Shown here piece after piece: positions 60,972-64,000 of a DNA stretch of 64,000 nucleotides. The stretch lies in contig CAWUID010000005.1 in assembly GCA_963922315.1 (NCBI GenBank), forward strand, positions 6,751 through 70,750. The letters run 5' to 3'. The notes below the pieces were generated by a model. The model searched no databases, was not told the DNA's origin, and was given only the letters and a program-made list of their open reading frames with translations. How positions within the stretch are numbered: position 1 is the stretch's first letter; every line of letters starts with the position of its first letter. A program made the translations under genes and the position numbers. The DNA comes from JAHDBG01 sp963922315 (GTDB taxonomy: Bacteria > Pseudomonadota > Gammaproteobacteria > Chromatiales > Chromatiaceae).

Positions 60972-62161
60972 TGATGACACAAAACGTCCGTTCGACAGCC
61001 ATTATCAGTAGGCGCATTGCCGGATTGATTCTGTGCGCGATATCTCTGAATGGATGCGGTGGGTTGATTGACCGGATCACAACGCAGGATGCGAACCCGC
61101 CAGCCCGGCTTGCGGCGTTCGAAGCTGAAAAAACGGTGACATCACTCTGGCAGCGGCGCATTGGTGACAGCTCAGGGCCGTGGCAGTCTGAATTGACACC
61201 AGCGGTCTCACAAGGCGTGGTATATGCCGCAGCAGCAGATGGAAAAGTGCGGGCACTGGAAGCGGCAACAGGCAAACAGCGCTGGTCAACTGACTTACAG
61301 ACGACAATTACCGCAGGCGTCAGTCTGGGGACCGGGCGTGTGATACTGGGCACTCTGGATGGCGAAGTGATTGCTTTGTCGGCACTGGATGGTACCGAAC
61401 AATGGCGAGCCTCCGTCAGTAGCGAAGTGCGCGCCCGGCCTGTTATCGCGCAGGATCGCATCGTGATTACCGCTGCAGATGGAAGTCTGACCGGTTTTGA
61501 TCCGGAAGGTAACAAGCGTTGGTACTTTACCTCCTATCTGCCAGCCCTGGGGTTGCAGGGAATGAGCACACCAGTGGTGCAGGGTGGCCAACTGTTACAC
61601 AGCATGACTAACGGGCAATTGTCAGCACGTGATCTCAGGACTGGCAAACTATTATGGAATATTACCATCGCCCTTCCCAGTGGACGTTCCGTAGTACAGC
61701 GTCTGATTGATAGCGATACTGACCCTCTGATACATCAGGGGCTGCTGTATGCTGCAACCTACCAGGGTGGCCTGATTGCACTGGACTACCGCACAGGCGC
61801 ACTACGCTGGCAGCAACCGTTTTCTACTTACCGCAACCTGGCAGTAGATGATCGCAACCTGTATGCGATCGGAGAAGATAGCAGTATCTGGGCCTTCTCA
61901 ACGCAGACAGGTGCACTGAGCTGGCAACACACAGATTTGCTGAAAAACCGCAACCTGTCTGATCCGATTCTGATCGGAGGCAACCTGGTGCTGGGTGATC
62001 TGGAAGGCTATCTCCACATTCTGTCACCTGTTGACGGTCGTCTGCTGGCGCGGCGACGAGTCACAAAAGCGGCGATCAGTACCGGACTGGTGCAAGCAAA
62101 CAATACACTGTATGTTCAGGACGATGCAGGTTACCTGACAGCTTTGCAGGTCGTCGATTGA
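60968..62161 (+). CDS. bamB: Outer membrane assembly lipoprotein BamB
   Basis: A 397-residue lipoprotein of the BAM complex. Signal peptide with lipobox LNGC (about residue 29), then an eight-bladed PQQ-type beta propeller (AADGKVRALEAATGKQRWS, LDGEVIALSALDGTEQWRA, GLIALDYRTGALRWQ, ALSWQHTDLL). Three ATG codons in a row (60968, 60971, 60974) are possible starts. The stop overlaps the der start. Confidence 0.94.
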   Translation: MMMTQNVRSTAIISRRIAGLILCAISLNGCGGLIDRITTQDANPPARLAAFEAEKTVTSLWQRRIGDSSGPWQSELTPAVSQGVVYAAAADGKVRALEAATGKQRWSTDLQTTITAGVSLGTGRVILGTLDGEVIALSALDGTEQWRASVSSEVRARPVIAQDRIVITAADGSLTGFDPEGNKRWYFTSYLPALGLQGMSTPVVQGGQLLHSMTNGQLSARDLRTGKLLWNITIALPSGRSVVQRLIDSDTDPLIHQGLLYAATYQGGLIALDYRTGALRWQQPFSTYRNLAVDDRNLYAIGEDSSIWAFSTQTGALSWQHTDLLKNRNLSDPILIGGNLVLGDLEGYLHILSPVDGRLLARRRVTKAAISTGLVQANNTLYVQDDAGYLTALQVVD

Positions 62162-63549
62162 ATCCGCAACCCGTCATCGCTCTGGTCGGGCGACCAAATG
62201 TCGGCAAATCGACCCTGTTCAACCAATTGACCCGAACGCGGGATGCGTTGGTGGCAGACCAGGCTGGACTGACCCGTGATCGCCAGTATGGCATCGGGCA
62301 GCTCGGCGGTGGTGGCTATCTGGTGATTGATACCGGAGGCCTGAGTGGTCGGGACAGTGGGATAGATGGTCTGATTCAGCGCCAGGTGCAACTGGCAGTG
62401 ACAGAGGCAGACCATGTGATTCTGGTGCTGGATGCGCGGTCAGAACCGACAACAGATGACCAACAGATTGCCGCAGACCTGCGTCGTACCGGCAAATCAG
62501 TTACATTGGCGCTGAACAAAAGCGAAAATTTAGATCCGACCCTCGCAGGTATCGACTTCCATACCCTGGGTCTCGGACAACCACATCTGATTGCTGCAGC
62601 CCACGGGCGTGGGGTCAAGGGGCTGATACAGCACATACTGCCGCAACTGGCAGCCACGCAACCGATTGCAACAGAAGCAGAAGATACGATCCGCATCGCG
62701 GTGATCGGGCGACCAAATGTTGGCAAATCGACCCTGATCAACCGCCTGCTGGGCGAAGAACGGGTGCTGGCCTACGACCAGCCAGGTACTACACGCGACA
62801 CGATTGCTATTGCACACACGGCGCAGGAACAGGCCTATGTCCTGCTGGACACAGCTGGTGTACGGCGGCGGGCCCGGGTGCATGAACAGGTCGAAAAATA
62901 CAGCGTGCTGAAAACCTTGCAGGCGATGCAGCAAGCGAATGTCGTGCTGCTGGTACTGGATGCACACCAGGGCGTCAGCGAGCAGGACATGCACCTGGCC
63001 GGGCATATTCTGGATGCTGGTCGCGCGTTAGTGGTGGTAATCAACAAATGGGATGGGTTGACCACAGCACAGCGGGAACAGATTCGGGAAGAACTGGATC
63101 GCCGTCTCGGGTTTCTGCGGTTTGCAACCTGGCATGAAATTTCGGCTCTGCATGGCAGCGGTGTCGGCCATTTGCTGGCATCGGCACAAACGGCGTATCG
63201 GGCAGCGATGCGCGAATTTAAAACGTCGGAACTGACTGATATACTGCGTACCAGCGTGTTAGAGCACCAGCCACCGACGGTACGCGGACGGCGCATCCGG
63301 TTGCGGTATGCACATCAGGGTGGTAAAAATCCCCCGCTGATTGTGATTCATGGCAACCAGACCGAATCGGTACCGGAGACCTATCGGCGCTTTTTATTGC
63401 ATCGTTTCCGGGCAGCCTGCCGGTTGCAGGGCACGCCGCTGAACCTGGTATTCCGGACGGGCGACAATCCATATGCAGGCAAACGTAACCAATTGACAGA
63501 CCGGCAGCGGCGGAAACGACAGCGCCTGATGCGTCATGTTAAACGATGA
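62158..63549 (+). CDS. der: Ribosome-associated GTPase Der (EngA)
   Basis: A 463-residue double GTPase for 50S assembly. Two G1 motifs, GRPNVGKSTLFNQL (residues 10-23) and GRPNVGKSTLINRL (near 184), two G3 motifs (DTGG and DTAG), two G4 motifs (NKSE and NKWD), and a C-terminal KH-like domain ending PLNLVFRTGDNPYAGKRN. The TTG start overlaps the bamB stop (TTGA). Last gene of hslVU-yfgM-bamB-der. Confidence 0.95.
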   Translation: MNPQPVIALVGRPNVGKSTLFNQLTRTRDALVADQAGLTRDRQYGIGQLGGGGYLVIDTGGLSGRDSGIDGLIQRQVQLAVTEADHVILVLDARSEPTTDDQQIAADLRRTGKSVTLALNKSENLDPTLAGIDFHTLGLGQPHLIAAAHGRGVKGLIQHILPQLAATQPIATEAEDTIRIAVIGRPNVGKSTLINRLLGEERVLAYDQPGTTRDTIAIAHTAQEQAYVLLDTAGVRRRARVHEQVEKYSVLKTLQAMQQANVVLLVLDAHQGVSEQDMHLAGHILDAGRALVVVINKWDGLTTAQREQIREELDRRLGFLRFATWHEISALHGSGVGHLLASAQTAYRAAMREFKTSELTDILRTSVLEHQPPTVRGRRIRLRYAHQGGKNPPLIVIHGNQTESVPETYRRFLLHRFRAACRLQGTPLNLVFRTGDNPYAGKRNQLTDRQRRKRQRLMRHVKR

Positions 63550-63585
63550 TACAAACTCGAATAACACCTTTTAGTGCTTTGATAT

Positions 63586-63606
63586 CACCACCTTTGTGGT
63601 GGTTTT
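63586..63606 (+). terminator. Intrinsic terminator after der
   Basis: CACCAC-CTTT-GTGGTG stem-loop followed by GTTTTC, 36 bp after the der stop. Short stem and short T-run, so moderate strength. Confidence 0.6.
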
Positions 63607-63676
63607 CAAATCAGTTCATGCATGCTGAGTGCGATTCAAACTGATGTGGTGATCTGTTACCGCAGGCCTTTCGCAA

Positions 63677-63784
63677 GCGTTATTCCGACCTACTCTCCGA
63701 GGGACGCCAGAATACCCGTCCATGGGGCTCGGCTGCGGCCATCCATGGCCGCAGACGCCCTTGGACAGCAGGTCGAAATAACGC
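63677..63784. repeat. Long imperfect inverted-repeat element
   Basis: Arms of 27 bp (GCGTTATTCCGACCTACTCT... at 63677-63703 and its near complement at 63758-63784, four mismatches) enclose a second perfect palindrome at 63733-63754 (arms CTGCGGCCAT/ATGGCCGCAG). Short open frames cross it on both strands but look like by-products. The rest of the 397-bp gap between der and the tRNA holds only the der terminator and the tRNA promoter. Confidence 0.7.
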
Positions 63785-63906
63785 CCCGCTTTAGTACGGT
63801 TGCGCAACCATCTTCGTAGCCATTTTCAAACCAAGCAGTCTTTGCACACATTAGCTGCGAAACCTGCGATACCGATAACATATGGTACAGCTTATTGGTT
63901 TGTTGA

Positions 63907-63935
63907 TTGATGTTCGGTTATTCTATTGTTATAAT
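63907..63935 (+). promoter_or_regulatory. Sigma-70 promoter of tRNA-Arg(ACG)
   Basis: TTGATG at 63907-63912 and a perfect TATAAT at 63930-63935 with a 17-bp spacer. The predicted start is a few bases before the tRNA 5' end at 63947, leaving a very short leader. Confidence 0.75.
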
Positions 63936-63946
63936 GGAAAAATTGT

Positions 63947-64000
63947 GCGCCCGTAGCTCAGCTGGATAGAGTACCTGGCTACGAACCAGGCGGTCGGAGG
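63947..64000 (+). tRNA. tRNA-Arg (anticodon ACG), 5' part
   Basis: Acceptor GCGCCCG, D arm TAGCTCAGCTGGATAGAG, anticodon stem CCTGG/CCAGG around CTACGAA (anticodon ACG, read as ICG after A-to-I editing), then the start of the variable loop. The T arm is beyond the window end. Confidence 0.93.

Noticed and set aside
63677..63784. Integron attC site
   Set aside because: The ends read GCGTTATT and AATAACGC and lack the GTTRRRY/RYYYAAC core sites in the right places; no integrase or cassette array is present.
63616..63819. Small genes of 63-65 codons on both strands downstream of der
   Set aside because: Both frames run through the inverted-repeat element, have no ribosome site and owe their content to the repeat.

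Overview
The window is a stretch of gammaproteobacterial chromosome. The evidence is lpxC, bamB, yfgM, hslVU, the bifunctional Nudix/thiamine-synthase-like protein, the ParC-less pairing of ftsY with ftsE, a DUF1820 gene, MidA/COG1565 and a DsrE2-TusA pair. TusA-DsrE2, the large TPS exoproteins and the many short structured repeats are reminiscent of sulfur-oxidising lineages (Thiotrichales/Chromatiales-like), but I cannot place it below class from sequence alone. Base composition is near balanced in the housekeeping genes and visibly more A+T rich in several accessory blocks.

Layout. 1-3963: end of hemL, a DedA protein, tRNA-Arg(CCU), DUF1820, then hisI-gloB-pyrC overlapping head to tail. 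3964-8100: accessory block with a ParD/ParE-type toxin-antitoxin pair, a 1018-residue filamentous-haemagglutinin-type exoprotein, and at its far edge a decayed second copy of the 3' end of pyrC. 8082-10969: an M15 peptidase, a metzincin-like protease and a G+C-rich palindromic repeat that supplies the end of the protease gene. 11088-22601: acs, gcvT-gcvH, a CorB-like membrane protein, a probably Zur-controlled COG0523 metallochaperone lying between two copies of a structured repeat, ispH, pyrE-leuS and a DUF697 protein.

22652-28058 holds the most interesting unit: a tight four-gene operon of an SPFH/prohibitin-like membrane protein, a two-module periplasmic binding lipoprotein, a family-3 solute-binding protein, and an Amt-related membrane protein with a signal peptide and a long periplasmic coiled coil that lacks the first pore histidine. 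I know of no characterised system with this make-up. A 160-bp TA-flanked MITE sits exactly on its stop codon.

28240-39538: alaS-lipase, an fdxA gene split by a 1680-bp IS3-family element (5-bp target duplication, and the reading frame is restored when the element is removed), the glyA-ribD-midA operon, a tRNA cluster (Pro-Pro-Arg-His) with its terminator, and lpxC. 39619-44033: ftsY-ftsE without ftsX, and ispF-pyrC'-dapA with overlapping stop/start codons. 44050-50121: a second exoprotein, an Rpn-like nuclease, plsY, tusA-dsrE2, a MITE and the Nudix/ThiE-like gene. 50279-58240: a lone gspD, an orphan AbrB-type antitoxin, engB, ppa, a CcsA-like protein, a PIN toxin with its antitoxin, icd and an FMN-dependent glutamate-synthase-family protein. 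58402-64000: hslVU, yfgM-bamB-der, a terminator, an inverted-repeat element and the start of tRNA-Arg(ACG) behind a clear promoter.
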